64,000 nucleotides of DNA, taken from positions 1-64,000 of the forward strand of contig NZ_QWEI01000003.1 of assembly GCF_003515775.1 (NCBI RefSeq), written 5' to 3'. The notes beneath the pieces are model-generated. The model saw only the letters and a list, made by a program, of their open reading frames with translations. It ran no database searches and was not told where the DNA came from. Shown here in pieces: positions 45,548-55,552 of this stretch. Made by a program: the position numbers and the translations under genes. The DNA comes from Ureibacillus yapensis. Its GTDB lineage: Bacteria; Bacillota; Bacilli; Bacillales_A; Planococcaceae. Position 1 is the first letter of the stretch. Each line of letters starts with the position of its first letter.

Positions 45548-45916
45548 ATGGAAGTAAAAGAAACACTCGTACAACAAGGGAAAAATGTGTTGAATAGCAT
45601 GAAGGATCTTAAACGATTGGCACATAAAGAGGGTCGCGATCGCTTTGATTCTTTTGAAAGATTCAATGCAAACAAACATTCTTTTCAAGTTTATTCGAAG
45701 ATAGATGCGGCAGTTGCCCAAATGGATGAAACCCAACGTTTTCTGCAATATATGCAAAACTTCGGAGAGTGCTTTGACTCGATACGCTATGATTTTGAAG
45801 GTGAAGTGGATGAGCTTTTAGTGGAGCAACGCTATTTACCTGTTTTGGAAGCCTATAATGAAATGGTGATCGGTCTTGACTTTGAGAAAGAAATCATCAA
45901 TGTGAAACGGTTCTAA
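45548..45916 (+). CDS. Hypothetical helical protein, 122 aa
   Basis: The protein is almost entirely alpha-helical and charged, with a Phe-rich middle (GRDRFDSFERFNANKHSF) and no membrane segment. I do not recognise a family; its size and helical pattern recall YlbF/YmcA-type proteins, but I see no decisive motif. GAAAGG precedes the ATG. It shares a bidirectional terminator with the convergent HesB-like gene. Confidence 0.6.
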   Translation: MEVKETLVQQGKNVLNSMKDLKRLAHKEGRDRFDSFERFNANKHSFQVYSKIDAAVAQMDETQRFLQYMQNFGECFDSIRYDFEGEVDELLVEQRYLPVLEAYNEMVIGLDFEKEIINVKRF

Positions 45917-45922
45917 ACAACA

Positions 45923-45957
45923 CAAAAGCGAGAAGGGGAAACCCTCCTCGCTTTTAC
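45923..45957. terminator. Bidirectional Rho-independent terminator
   Basis: AAAAGCGAG pairs with CTCGCTTTT; an inner stem (AAGGGG / CCCTCC) strengthens it. It lies between convergent genes. Confidence 0.8.
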
Positions 45958-46250
45958 TAATGCTGCAAATATTGATATTTTAACTCTTCAGTTTCACGGT
46001 TCATATCCACCAGGAGATCGTGTTCATTGAAAAACCAAAGGTCATCTTTTTCAATATAGAAGCAAATGCCTTCGATTTCTTTTTGAACTCCTATATCATG
46101 TGGTTCTTCGCGATTCATCCCCAAAGAAAAGCCTTCATGAAATGGGGAAGAGCCGCCATATCTTGCATAAAAGCGAATCGTATCGCCAGCCGATGCTTCC
46201 ATCTCTTCCTTAAACCATCGCAATGCTTCTTCGGTTACTTTAATATTCAA
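45957..46250 (-). CDS. HesB/IscA-like (YneR family) protein, 97 aa
   Basis: The protein has the HesB-like fold pattern: MNIKVTEEALRWFKEEM, RFYARYGGSSPFHEGFSLGM and a C-terminal LWFFNEHDLLVDM. The cysteines that bind iron-sulfur clusters in IscA/SufA are absent, as in the YneR subgroup of Bacillus. The role is therefore uncertain. It lies upstream of plsY in a different unit, close to the topoisomerase IV genes, which is a conserved Bacillus neighbourhood. Confidence 0.83.
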   Translation of the reverse strand: MNIKVTEEALRWFKEEMEASAGDTIRFYARYGGSSPFHEGFSLGMNREEPHDIGVQKEIEGICFYIEKDDLWFFNEHDLLVDMNRETEELKYQYLQH

Positions 46251-46305
46251 TTTGCCATCCCCTTTTGGTTGATTATTAAAGAAGTGTACTTATACTAAAT
46301 AAATG

Positions 46306-46908
46306 TTAAATCCAAGTTACCTTTGGTTCGGTTCCCTCTTTTATTCTTTTTATATTTGCACGGTGACGATAAAAGATAAACATCGATAAGATGAAAACCA
46401 GAATCAATAAAGCGAAATCTCCTGTTATGATGGTATGGATCACACAATAAATAAGCGCCACAACCGAAACAATCATGGATGACAAACTAACAATTTTCGT
46501 GATTTTTAACGAAATCAAAAATCCGACTATCAAAAGGACGAATAACGGCCAAGCATAGCCCAGGACAACCCCGCCGGATGTAGCAACTGCCTTGCCCCCG
46601 CGGAAGCCGGCAAAAATCGGGAACATATGTCCCACTACTGCGACTGCCCCTAAAACTAAAGGGTGGATACTTGATTCAGCCAAGTAGGGAAGCAAAGGAA
46701 GCAACGTAGCTGCTGTTCCTTTTAAAATATCAAGGATTGTCACGACAAATCCGGCTTTTTTCCCTAAAACGCGAAATGAGTTTGTTGCTCCCAGATTACC
46801 GCTTCCATGTTCTCTAATATCGGTATTAAAAAAGATTTTGCCGATCCATAGTCCTGAGGGAATGGATCCGATTAAATAGGCAAGTATCAATATAATTGCA
46901 TTTTCCAT
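46306..46908 (-). CDS. plsY: Glycerol-3-phosphate acyltransferase PlsY, 200 aa
   Basis: This membrane enzyme transfers the acyl group from acyl-phosphate to glycerol-3-phosphate, the first step of phospholipid synthesis with PlsX. Motif 1 is [30 protein letters not shown] (about 13-43), motif 2 [24 protein letters not shown] (about 89-112), and motif 3 [16 protein letters not shown] (about 181-196). Five membrane helices and the length are typical. It is divergent from parE, as in many Bacillus relatives. Confidence 0.95.
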   Translation of the reverse strand: MENAIILILAYLIGSIPSGLWIGKIFFNTDIREHGSGNLGATNSFRVLGKKAGFVVTILDILKGTAATLLPLLPYLAESSIHPLVLGAVAVVGHMFPIFAGFRGGKAVATSGGVVLGYAWPLFVLLIVGFLISLKITKIVSLSSMIVSVVALIYCVIHTIITGDFALLILVFILSMFIFYRHRANIKRIKEGTEPKVTWI

Positions 46909-47299
46909 ATAAAAATCCTTTCAAATCATTAATAGTTGGTACTAATAGTTGTTATCACCATCTTACACCTTTTTAGCAAGATGCGGAAGATACATTTCTA
47001 CTTTCATAATAATCTAATCTGTATAGAAGAGCATCTAATTATTTTTTGGGAAAATGAAAGAAGTTGAAGGAAAAAGTGAAAACAATCGTGAATAAAAGAA
47101 CATTATGTTTGCCATTTTACAGGTATAATAAGATATAGAGAAATGATCTGGTGATTATCTTCTGTTTGTGCTAATTGACTTTTGTTTGATACAATGAATA
47201 AGCTTATCTAGAAGAGGAAATGTTGACAGAAATTACTATAGTCGTTTACGATAAATAGAGAGACAGAACAGATGTTTGTATTTTTGGAGGGGATTTGAT
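46909..47299. other. Divergent promoter region of plsY and parE
   Basis: About 390 bases contain no gene. They include a plausible sigma-A promoter for parE at 47223-47252 and, presumably, the plsY promoter on the other strand. Confidence 0.5.
47223..47252 (+). promoter_or_regulatory. Candidate sigma-A promoter of parE-parC
   Basis: TTGACA at 47223-47228 is followed after 18 bases by TACGAT as a weak -10 box. The start codon is about 48 bases downstream. Confidence 0.45.
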
Positions 47300-49276
47300 T
47301 TGGCAGTAAATCAGCCGGGGATCGCATATGATGACGATGCCATTCAAGTATTAGAAGGATTGGAAGCGGTTCGTAAAAGACCGGGGATGTATATCGGTTC
47401 TACGGATAGCCGGGGTCTTCATCATTTGGTTTATGAGATAGTGGATAATGCAGTTGATGAAGCGCTTGGCGGATTCGGTTCACATATCATCGTAAAAATC
47501 CATGAAAATGGATCAGTAAGTGTTCGTGATTTTGGACGTGGGATGCCAACAGGGATGCATAAGATGGGAAAACCAACGCCGGAAATTATTTTCACGGTAC
47601 TTCACGCTGGAGGCAAATTTGGACAAGGCGGATATAAAACTAGTGGGGGTTTGCACGGAGTTGGTTCTTCTGTTGTAAATGCTCTTTCAAAGTTTCTGGA
47701 AGTAACCATTTACCGAGATGGACAAATCTATCACCAACGTTTTGAAAATGGCGGAAAACCCGCTACAACACTGGAAGTAATCGGCAAAACGAAAGAAACT
47801 GGAACGCTTGTTCAGTTTTTGCCGGATAAAGATATCTTCTCTGTTACGAAATTTAATTACGATATCTTGGCCGAGCGTTTGCGCGAATCTGCCTTTTTAT
47901 TAAAAGGCTTAAAAATTGAACTAATTGATGAACGCGGAGAAGGACAATCCGATGTGTTCTATTATGAAAACGGGATTGAAGCGTTTGTTTCTTATTTAAA
48001 TGAAGAAAAGGATGTGCTTCACCCAGTAAAGTACGTTGAAGGTACATCCAATGAAATTGAAGTGGAATTCGCTTTTCAATTCAATGATGGCTATTCAGAA
48101 ACCATTCTTTCCTTTGTAAACAATGTTCGAACGCGTGATGGCGGTACCCACGAAACAGGTGCTAAATCAGCCATGACAAAAGTGTTCAATGAATATGCGC
48201 GCAAGGTTGGATTGCTGAAAGAAAAGGATAAAAACCTGGAGGGAACGGATATTCGGGAAGGGCTATCTGCCATTATCTCCATTCGTATTCCTGAGCATCT
48301 TCTGCAATTTGAAGGCCAAACGAAAAGCAAGCTTGGTACAACAGAGGCACGTGCTGCAGTAGAAAGCGTGGTTCAGGACCAAGTGCTTTATGTGCTGGAA
48401 GAAAATGCGGAGCTGTCCGCTTCACTCGTTCGCAAAGCGATTCGGGCGCAACAGGCAAGGGAAGCCGCGCGTAAAGCCCGCGAAGATGCCCGCAGCGGAA
48501 AAAAGAAAAGATCAAGTACTCTTCTTTCCGGAAAATTAACACCCGCTCAGTCGAAAAACGCTGCGAAGAACGAATTATACCTGGTTGAGGGTGATTCGGC
48601 AGGCGGTTCTGCCAAACAGGGCCGAGATCGTACCTTCCAGGCAATTCTGCCTTTGCGAGGAAAAGTTATTAATACAGAAAAAGCAAAGCTTTCAGACATT
48701 ATGAAAAATGAAGAGATTTCCACAATCATTCATACAATCGGGGCTGGAGTAGGTGCCGAATTTAATGTTGAAGACGCTGCTTACGACAAAGTGATCATCA
48801 TGACCGATGCGGATACAGATGGTGCCCACATTCAAGTATTGCTACTAACTTTCTTCTATAAATACATGCGGCCTTTAATAGATGCCGGAAAAGTCTTTAT
48901 TGCGTTGCCGCCGCTTTATAAAGTCTCAAGAGGAACAGGTAAAAAAGAAGTCATTGAGTATGCGTGGACAGAAGCGGAATTGCAATCTGCCATCAACAAA
49001 GTGGGCAAAGGCTATATTCTTCAACGCTATAAAGGGTTGGGGGAAATGAATGCCGACCAGCTTTGGGATACAACGATGAACCCGGAAACGAGAACGTTAA
49101 TCCGCGTCACGATAGAAGATGGTGCACGTGCGGAACGCCGTGTGACAACATTAATGGGCGATAAAGTAGAACCACGGCGCAAATGGATTGAATCCAATGT
49201 GGATTTTGGTATGGAGGATGATATGAATATCCTGGATAGCGATTTCATCCAACATGAGGAGGGTTTAGATAAATGA
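47300..49276 (+). CDS. parE: DNA topoisomerase IV subunit B (ParE/GrlB), 658 aa
   Basis: This is the ATPase subunit of topoisomerase IV, which separates daughter chromosomes. The GHKL ATPase domain shows VLEGLEAVRKRPGMYIGST, EIVDNAVDEAL, GRGMPTGMH and KTSGGLHGVGSSVVNALS. The TOPRIM domain shows LVEGDSAGGSAKQGRDR (catalytic Glu) and IIMTDADTDGAHI (metal aspartates). The C-terminus YKGLGEMNADQLWDTTMNP is standard. The layout and adjacency to parC distinguish it from GyrB. The start is TTG with GGAGGGGA at a spacing of about seven. The end overlaps parC by four bases. Confidence 0.96.
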   Translation: MAVNQPGIAYDDDAIQVLEGLEAVRKRPGMYIGSTDSRGLHHLVYEIVDNAVDEALGGFGSHIIVKIHENGSVSVRDFGRGMPTGMHKMGKPTPEIIFTVLHAGGKFGQGGYKTSGGLHGVGSSVVNALSKFLEVTIYRDGQIYHQRFENGGKPATTLEVIGKTKETGTLVQFLPDKDIFSVTKFNYDILAERLRESAFLLKGLKIELIDERGEGQSDVFYYENGIEAFVSYLNEEKDVLHPVKYVEGTSNEIEVEFAFQFNDGYSETILSFVNNVRTRDGGTHETGAKSAMTKVFNEYARKVGLLKEKDKNLEGTDIREGLSAIISIRIPEHLLQFEGQTKSKLGTTEARAAVESVVQDQVLYVLEENAELSASLVRKAIRAQQAREAARKAREDARSGKKKRSSTLLSGKLTPAQSKNAAKNELYLVEGDSAGGSAKQGRDRTFQAILPLRGKVINTEKAKLSDIMKNEEISTIIHTIGAGVGAEFNVEDAAYDKVIIMTDADTDGAHIQVLLLTFFYKYMRPLIDAGKVFIALPPLYKVSRGTGKKEVIEYAWTEAELQSAINKVGKGYILQRYKGLGEMNADQLWDTTMNPETRTLIRVTIEDGARAERRVTTLMGDKVEPRRKWIESNVDFGMEDDMNILDSDFIQHEEGLDK

Positions 49277-51714
49277 CGACATCCGAACGTTTTCAGGAAT
49301 TACCATTAGAAGAAGTGATGGGCGATCGGTTCGGTCGTTATAGTAAATACATCATTCAAGACCGTGCACTGCCGGATGCACGCGATGGGTTAAAACCCGT
49401 TCAACGCCGTATTCTGTATGCTATGTACAACGAAGGAAATACAAGTGAGAAACCATTCCGCAAATCGGCCAAAACGGTCGGAAACGTAATTGGTAACTTC
49501 CACCCGCACGGTGACTCATCCGTTTATGAAGCAATGGTTCGCTTAAGCCAGGACTGGAAAATGCGCCATATGCTTATTGAAATGCATGGAAACAACGGTT
49601 CTGTGGATGGGGACCCTCCAGCTGCCATGCGTTATACGGAAGCTCGATTGTCTTCCATAGCTGCTGAAATGCTTCGTGACATTACAAAAAATACGGTTGA
49701 TTTTGTACCGAACTTTGACGATCAAGACCTGGAGCCAACTGTTTTGCCGGCTAGATTCCCAAATCTGCTTGTAAATGGTTCCACAGGGATTTCTGCTGGT
49801 TATGCTACAGATATCCCACCACATAATTTAACAGAATCACTGGATGCCGTTTTGATGCGTTTGGATCAACCGAATTGCACGGTTGATGATTTAATGACAG
49901 TTATCAAAGGCCCTGATCTTCCAACGGGCGGCATCATTCAGGGTGTAGAAGGCATAAAAAAAGCCTATGAAACAGGAAAAGGCAAAATTATTATCCGTTC
50001 TAAAGCAGCCATAGAACCGCTTAAAGGCGGAAAAGAACAAATCGTCATTACTGAGCTGCCATATGAGGTCAATAAAGCCAATTTAGTGAAAAAAATTGAC
50101 GAACAACGAATTGATAAACGGTTGGACGGGATTGCTGAAATTCGCGATGAATCCGACCGCACAGGGCTTAGAATTGTCATTGAGTTGAAAAAAGATGTAC
50201 AAGGCGAAGGTATTTTGCAGTATCTATATAAAACAACCGAACTGCAAGTCAATTACAACTTTAATATGATTGCCATTCATAATAGACGACCGACTATGAT
50301 GACGCTGCCATTAATTCTGGATTCTTATATTGCCCACCAAAAAGAAGTGGTAACAAAGCGTTCAAAATTTGAACTTAAAAAAGCCAATGACCGTTTACAT
50401 ATTGTAGAAGGGTTGATTAAAGCCATTTCAATCCTTGATGAAGTTATTGCTGCGATTCGAGCTTCAAAAGATAAGCGGGATGCAAAATCCAACCTTGAGG
50501 CACAGTTCGGCTTTACGGAGGTTCAATCGGAAGCAATTGTCAGCTTGCAATTATATCGTTTAACCAATACGGATATTACGGAATTGCGTGCTGAACAGCA
50601 AGATCTTGAGAAGTTAATTGCGGAGCTGAAAGAAATCTTGGCAAATGAAAAACAATTAATAAAAGTAATAAAATCAGAGCTGAGAGAGATTCGTAAAAAA
50701 TTTGGCGAACCACGCCGCACAACAATTCAAGCAAAAATTGAAGAAATCAAAGTAACATTGGATGTTCTTGTACCAAGCGAAGAAGTAGTCGTAACAGTAA
50801 CAAACGACGGCTATGTAAAACGGACAAGCATTCGTTCGCATGCAGCTTCGAATGGCCAGGATTTTGCCATGAAAGATTCGGATTATCTATTATTCGAAGA
50901 AACATTGAATACGCAGCATCATTTGCTTCTTTTCACTAATAAAGGCAATTATATTTATCAACCAGTGCATGAACTTCCGGATATCCGCTGGAAGGATCTT
51001 GGGCAGCATATCTCCAGTATTGTGCCGCTTGATCGGGATGAGCATATTATTAATGCATTTGGCATCGATAAATTTGAGCAGGAAAATGCCTTTATCTTGA
51101 CTGCAACCAAAGAAGGGCAAGTAAAACGTTCTGCTCTTGCCGATTACGCGGTTACAAGATATTCTAAACCGATTAAAACCATGAATGTGAAAAATGAAGA
51201 CGAAATGATTTTTGTGGGGCTCGTAACAAATGAAAAAGAGCTTTTATTAACGACTTATTTAAGCTATAGCCTTCGTTTTGAGGTTGAGGAAATTCCGGTA
51301 ACCGGTTTGAGAACAGGCGGGGTAAAAGGAATCAACTTAAAAGATGGAGATCAATTAATCTCGGTCAACCTGCTTCAGTCAGGGGATGAACAAGAGGTAA
51401 TCGTTGTTACGCATCGAGGTGCAGTTAAGCGCATGAATGTCTCGGAAGTTGAAAAAAGTTCAAGGGCCAAACGCGGAGTTGTCGTGCTAAAAGAATTAAA
51501 GTCTAACCCACACCGTATTTTTGCCGTGAGATTGGTAAATTCCGATGACTCAATTTTATTGGAAACAACAAAAAATGTGCAAGAAACCATTGCAGTAAAA
51601 ACATTAAACAAAGCTGACCGTTACTCAAATGGATCTTTGAAAATGGATGTTGCAAATGATGGAGAATTGATGCTGGTTAAAGTCATTTCTCATAATAAGG
51701 AAGAAATACAGTAA
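49273..51714 (+). CDS. parC: DNA topoisomerase IV subunit A (ParC/GrlA), 813 aa
   Basis: This is the DNA-cleaving subunit. The winged-helix region contains the active-site tyrosine in AMRYTEARLSS (Tyr121). The quinolone-resistance region reads HPHGDSSVYEAMVRLSQDW, with Ser82 and Glu86 in the positions of the usual sensitive forms. A coiled-coil tower (about 340-490) and a C-terminal beta-pinwheel follow (about 495-800). The start overlaps parE (ATGA), so the subunits are co-translated. The length is close to other Bacillus ParC proteins. A terminator follows directly. Confidence 0.96.
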   Translation: MTTSERFQELPLEEVMGDRFGRYSKYIIQDRALPDARDGLKPVQRRILYAMYNEGNTSEKPFRKSAKTVGNVIGNFHPHGDSSVYEAMVRLSQDWKMRHMLIEMHGNNGSVDGDPPAAMRYTEARLSSIAAEMLRDITKNTVDFVPNFDDQDLEPTVLPARFPNLLVNGSTGISAGYATDIPPHNLTESLDAVLMRLDQPNCTVDDLMTVIKGPDLPTGGIIQGVEGIKKAYETGKGKIIIRSKAAIEPLKGGKEQIVITELPYEVNKANLVKKIDEQRIDKRLDGIAEIRDESDRTGLRIVIELKKDVQGEGILQYLYKTTELQVNYNFNMIAIHNRRPTMMTLPLILDSYIAHQKEVVTKRSKFELKKANDRLHIVEGLIKAISILDEVIAAIRASKDKRDAKSNLEAQFGFTEVQSEAIVSLQLYRLTNTDITELRAEQQDLEKLIAELKEILANEKQLIKVIKSELREIRKKFGEPRRTTIQAKIEEIKVTLDVLVPSEEVVVTVTNDGYVKRTSIRSHAASNGQDFAMKDSDYLLFEETLNTQHHLLLFTNKGNYIYQPVHELPDIRWKDLGQHISSIVPLDRDEHIINAFGIDKFEQENAFILTATKEGQVKRSALADYAVTRYSKPIKTMNVKNEDEMIFVGLVTNEKELLLTTYLSYSLRFEVEEIPVTGLRTGGVKGINLKDGDQLISVNLLQSGDEQEVIVVTHRGAVKRMNVSEVEKSSRAKRGVVVLKELKSNPHRIFAVRLVNSDDSILLETTKNVQETIAVKTLNKADRYSNGSLKMDVANDGELMLVKVISHNKEEIQ

Positions 51715-51720
51715 TTTTTT

Positions 51721-51760
51721 AGCCATGTAATCACGTCAATTGTGATTGCATGGCTTTTTC
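51721..51760 (+). terminator. Rho-independent terminator of parE-parC
   Basis: AGCCATGTAATCAC pairs with GTGATTGCATGGCT, followed by TTTTCT. Confidence 0.85.
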
Positions 51761-51848
51761 TAATGTCAGTTTGTAAAATATTGTATTGCAATTGTGAACC
51801 AAACCTCCTACCATTAAATTGTTTCGTAAACGTTTAGGAGGAACTAAA

Positions 51849-52751
51849 ATGCATGTTCATAACCGGTTCAAAGGAATTCTTCTCGTTCTCACAGCGGCTA
51901 TTTTTTGGGGGATATCCGGGACTGTTTCCCAATATTTGTTTCAAGCTTTACAGATTAGTCCTGAATGGTTAACAGCCGTACGTTTATTATCCGCAGGTTC
52001 TTTACTGATGGCCATTGCTTTCAAGCAACAAGGCACACGTATCTTTGATATCTGGCGACAGAAGGTAGATGTTGTGCAAATAATTCTCTTTGGGATTGTG
52101 GGCATGATCGGGGTGCAATATACATATTTAGCGGCCATTAAATATAGCAATGCTGCAACAGCAACCGTGCTCCAATACTTAGGTCCGGCAATTGTTACAA
52201 GTTATTTTATTTTTAAAGCAAAACGATGGCCAACAAGAAAAGAAGGATCTGCTGTATTTTTGGCATTGCTCGGTACTTTGCTGCTTGTTACTCATGGAAA
52301 TATACATACATTGTCGATTTCTAAGGAAGGTTTGTTTTGGGGAATATTATCAGCTTTCGGGCTTGCTTTTTACACCATTCAGCCGATTCAACTTTTAATG
52401 AGATGGGGTTCCACGATGGTGGTGGGGTGGGGCATGATAGTTGGCGGAATTGCCTTTTCTATTGTAAACCCGCCTTGGCAATTTGAAGGCTATTGGAACT
52501 TCAATGCAAATTTTGCTTTTTTATTTATCGTAATCTGTGGTACTGTCCTTGCATTTTATTGTTATTTAGAAAGCTTGAAATACTTATCGGCATCGGAAAC
52601 AAGTTTACTGGCATGTGCTGAACCATTATCCGCAGCAATGACATCTGTGTTATTTTTGGGCGTTTCTTTTGGATGGTTTGATTGGATCGGAACAGCGTTG
52701 ATTTTATTCACAATTGTTCTGTTAGCGAAAAGAGAACAAAAAGCCGTATAA
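51849..52751 (+). CDS. EamA/DMT family transporter, 300 aa
   Basis: Ten membrane helices appear in two EamA repeats of five. The N-terminal AAIFWGISGTVSQYLF and the mid-protein YSNAATATVLQYLGPAIV are typical. The protein is a small-metabolite exporter of the drug/metabolite superfamily (YicL/RhaT-like); the substrate is unknown. AGGAGGAAC lies ten bases before the chosen ATG; the frame opens 30 bases earlier without a ribosome site. Single-gene unit, ended by the hairpin at 52755. Confidence 0.88.
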   Translation: MHVHNRFKGILLVLTAAIFWGISGTVSQYLFQALQISPEWLTAVRLLSAGSLLMAIAFKQQGTRIFDIWRQKVDVVQIILFGIVGMIGVQYTYLAAIKYSNAATATVLQYLGPAIVTSYFIFKAKRWPTRKEGSAVFLALLGTLLLVTHGNIHTLSISKEGLFWGILSAFGLAFYTIQPIQLLMRWGSTMVVGWGMIVGGIAFSIVNPPWQFEGYWNFNANFAFLFIVICGTVLAFYCYLESLKYLSASETSLLACAEPLSAAMTSVLFLGVSFGWFDWIGTALILFTIVLLAKREQKAV

Positions 52752-52754
52752 AAA

Positions 52755-52783
52755 AACCTCGAGTTTCAAAAACTCGAGGTTTG
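52755..52783. terminator. Bidirectional Rho-independent terminator
   Basis: AAACCTCGAGTTT pairs perfectly with AAACTCGAGGTTT around a three-base loop, between convergent genes. Confidence 0.85.
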
Positions 52784-52788
52784 GCGTT

Positions 52789-54333
52789 TTAGTGGGAAAC
52801 ATCCTGAACAGAAATACCAGTTTGTGCTTTAACATCAACTTCACGATATTTCATATCATCTCTTTCTTTAGAAAGCATTGTTCCAATCCAGCCGCCTAAA
52901 AATCCTAGTGGTACTGAGACAATTGCTGGGTTCGTTAAGAAGATTAACGGATCTCCAACAAATATCGCTTTACCAGCCTCTGGATTCCAAACGTTTGGCG
53001 ATACCGCCACCAAAATCAATGCAGAAATCAAACCTGTCAGCATTGCAGTTACAGCACCGGATGTATTGAAACGTTTCCAGTAGATTGTATAGATGATAAC
53101 CGGCAAGTTTGCTGAAGCAGCGATACAGAATGCCAGAGATACCAAGAACGCTACGTTTAACGTTTGGGCCCCTAAAGCCAATACAATTGAAACCACAGCA
53201 ATAATAATCGATCCAACACGAGCAGCAACAACTTGTTCTTTTTCAGTCACTTTGCCTTTTTTAATGATTTGGCCATAGATATCATGAGATAGGGCAGAAG
53301 CACCTGAAAGTACAAGGCCTGCTACTACAGCTAAAATCGTTGCGAATGCAACAGCACATACGAATGAGAACAAAACATCTCCACCTAAAGCTTGAGCTAG
53401 AAGCGGGGCAGCCATGTTACCGGCAGCATTGGCAGCAACGATGGATTCTTTACCAACGAATGCTGCAGCACCGAATCCAAGGAAGATTGTCAAGACATAG
53501 AAAATTCCTACAATCCATGTCGCCCAAATTACAGAAGAACGGGCAGTTTGAGCATCTTTTACTGTGAAGAAACGCATTAAGATATGCGGTAAACCAGCTG
53601 TACCCAGAACCAGTGCGATTAACATGGAAATTGTATCAATTCCATTTGTATATTTTAACCCTGGATTCAAATAAGCTTGTCCTGCATCTGTTGCAGTTGA
53701 CATTTGAGAGAACATAGTTAAAATATTAAAGTCAAATTTAGCTAAAACCAAGAATGAAATAATTACTGTACCCAACATTAACAAACAAGCTTTAATAATT
53801 TGCACCCAACTTGTTGCAGTCATTCCACCGAATAAAACGTAGATTGTCATCATGAATCCAACAAGAAGTACTGCAACCCAATAATCGATTCCCAATAGTA
53901 ATTGAATCAGTGCACCAGCCCCCACAAGTTGAGCAATCATATAGAACAATACGATTACGATAGAACTTAATGCAGCTGTACCACGAACTTTTTTTGCATC
54001 GAAACGGGCAGAAATCATGTCTGCCAACGTAAATTTACCAAGATTTCTTAATGGTTCAGCAACAATATATAAAACGACTAGGTAAGCAACCAAGTATCCA
54101 AGAGAGAAGAAGAATCCATCGAATCCATTTAATGCGATTGATCCGGCGATACCAAGGAAAGAGGCCGCTGATAAATAGTCTCCTGAAATGGCAAGTCCAT
54201 TTTGCCAACCACTTAAACCACCGCCAGCTGTGTAGAAATCACTGGCTGTACTTGTTTTTCTTGAAGCCCACCAAGTAATAACCAATGTCAATCCGACAAT
54301 TGCCAAGAACATAACAACAGCAGTTATACTCAT
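52789..54333 (-). CDS. Sodium:solute symporter, ActP-like cation/acetate symporter, 514 aa
   Basis: This membrane symporter of the SSS family has about thirteen helices. The N-terminal WWASRKTSTASDFYTAGGGLSGWQNGLAISGDYLSAASFLGIAG is characteristic of the ActP/YwcA subgroup, as is GTAGLPHILMRFFTVKDAQTAR in the middle. Family members take up acetate or other short monocarboxylates with sodium or protons. It is translated right after the DUF485 gene with a one-base overlap, the usual pairing for this symporter. Confidence 0.92.
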   Translation of the reverse strand: MSITAVVMFLAIVGLTLVITWWASRKTSTASDFYTAGGGLSGWQNGLAISGDYLSAASFLGIAGSIALNGFDGFFFSLGYLVAYLVVLYIVAEPLRNLGKFTLADMISARFDAKKVRGTAALSSIVIVLFYMIAQLVGAGALIQLLLGIDYWVAVLLVGFMMTIYVLFGGMTATSWVQIIKACLLMLGTVIISFLVLAKFDFNILTMFSQMSTATDAGQAYLNPGLKYTNGIDTISMLIALVLGTAGLPHILMRFFTVKDAQTARSSVIWATWIVGIFYVLTIFLGFGAAAFVGKESIVAANAAGNMAAPLLAQALGGDVLFSFVCAVAFATILAVVAGLVLSGASALSHDIYGQIIKKGKVTEKEQVVAARVGSIIIAVVSIVLALGAQTLNVAFLVSLAFCIAASANLPVIIYTIYWKRFNTSGAVTAMLTGLISALILVAVSPNVWNPEAGKAIFVGDPLIFLTNPAIVSVPLGFLGGWIGTMLSKERDDMKYREVDVKAQTGISVQDVSH

Positions 54334-54665
54334 TATTCAACACCTCTTTCATACTCTTCGATAATCGCTTTTGCTTCCTTATCGAATGAATTCGCCTTCG
54401 CTACATATAAATGAGCCAATCCCCAAGTCATTATAAATAGCCCAGCAGAGTAAAACCACACCCAAGTTATTTCTCCCACTGCTTTTTGGTGAAGAATTTC
54501 AGTAAAAGACGTCAAAATAGGCAATAACAAGTAGGCAGCTAAGAAAATAACTGTAATTGTCCATAAAAAGGAATTTTTCTTCTTGGTTAATTCCTTAAAT
54601 GATTGCATCTCAGCAATCTTGTCATAGTCAATACGCTCATCTTTCAAGTTCCTCGCCATAAACAT
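54333..54665 (-). CDS. DUF485 family membrane protein, 110 aa
   Basis: This small protein has two membrane helices (about 33-55 and 65-85), preceded by a charged N-terminus and the family segment MQSFKELTKKKNSFLWTITVIFLAAYLLLPI. DUF485 proteins (YwcB/YjcH) are encoded next to ActP-type symporters and probably assist them. The start is ATG with GGGGGA upstream. First gene of the two-gene operon. Confidence 0.9.
   Translation of the reverse strand: MFMARNLKDERIDYDKIAEMQSFKELTKKKNSFLWTITVIFLAAYLLLPILTSFTEILHQKAVGEITWVWFYSAGLFIMTWGLAHLYVAKANSFDKEAKAIIEEYERGVE

Positions 54666-55552
<887 letters not shown>

Noticed and set aside
45230-45757. Minus-strand 175-codon hydrophobic frame
   Set aside because: It lies antisense to the flavin reductase and the next gene; the hydrophobic look comes from the complementary A-rich codons.
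49273-51714. Possible quinolone-resistance change in ParC
   Set aside because: The key positions are Ser82 and Glu86, the usual sensitive residues.
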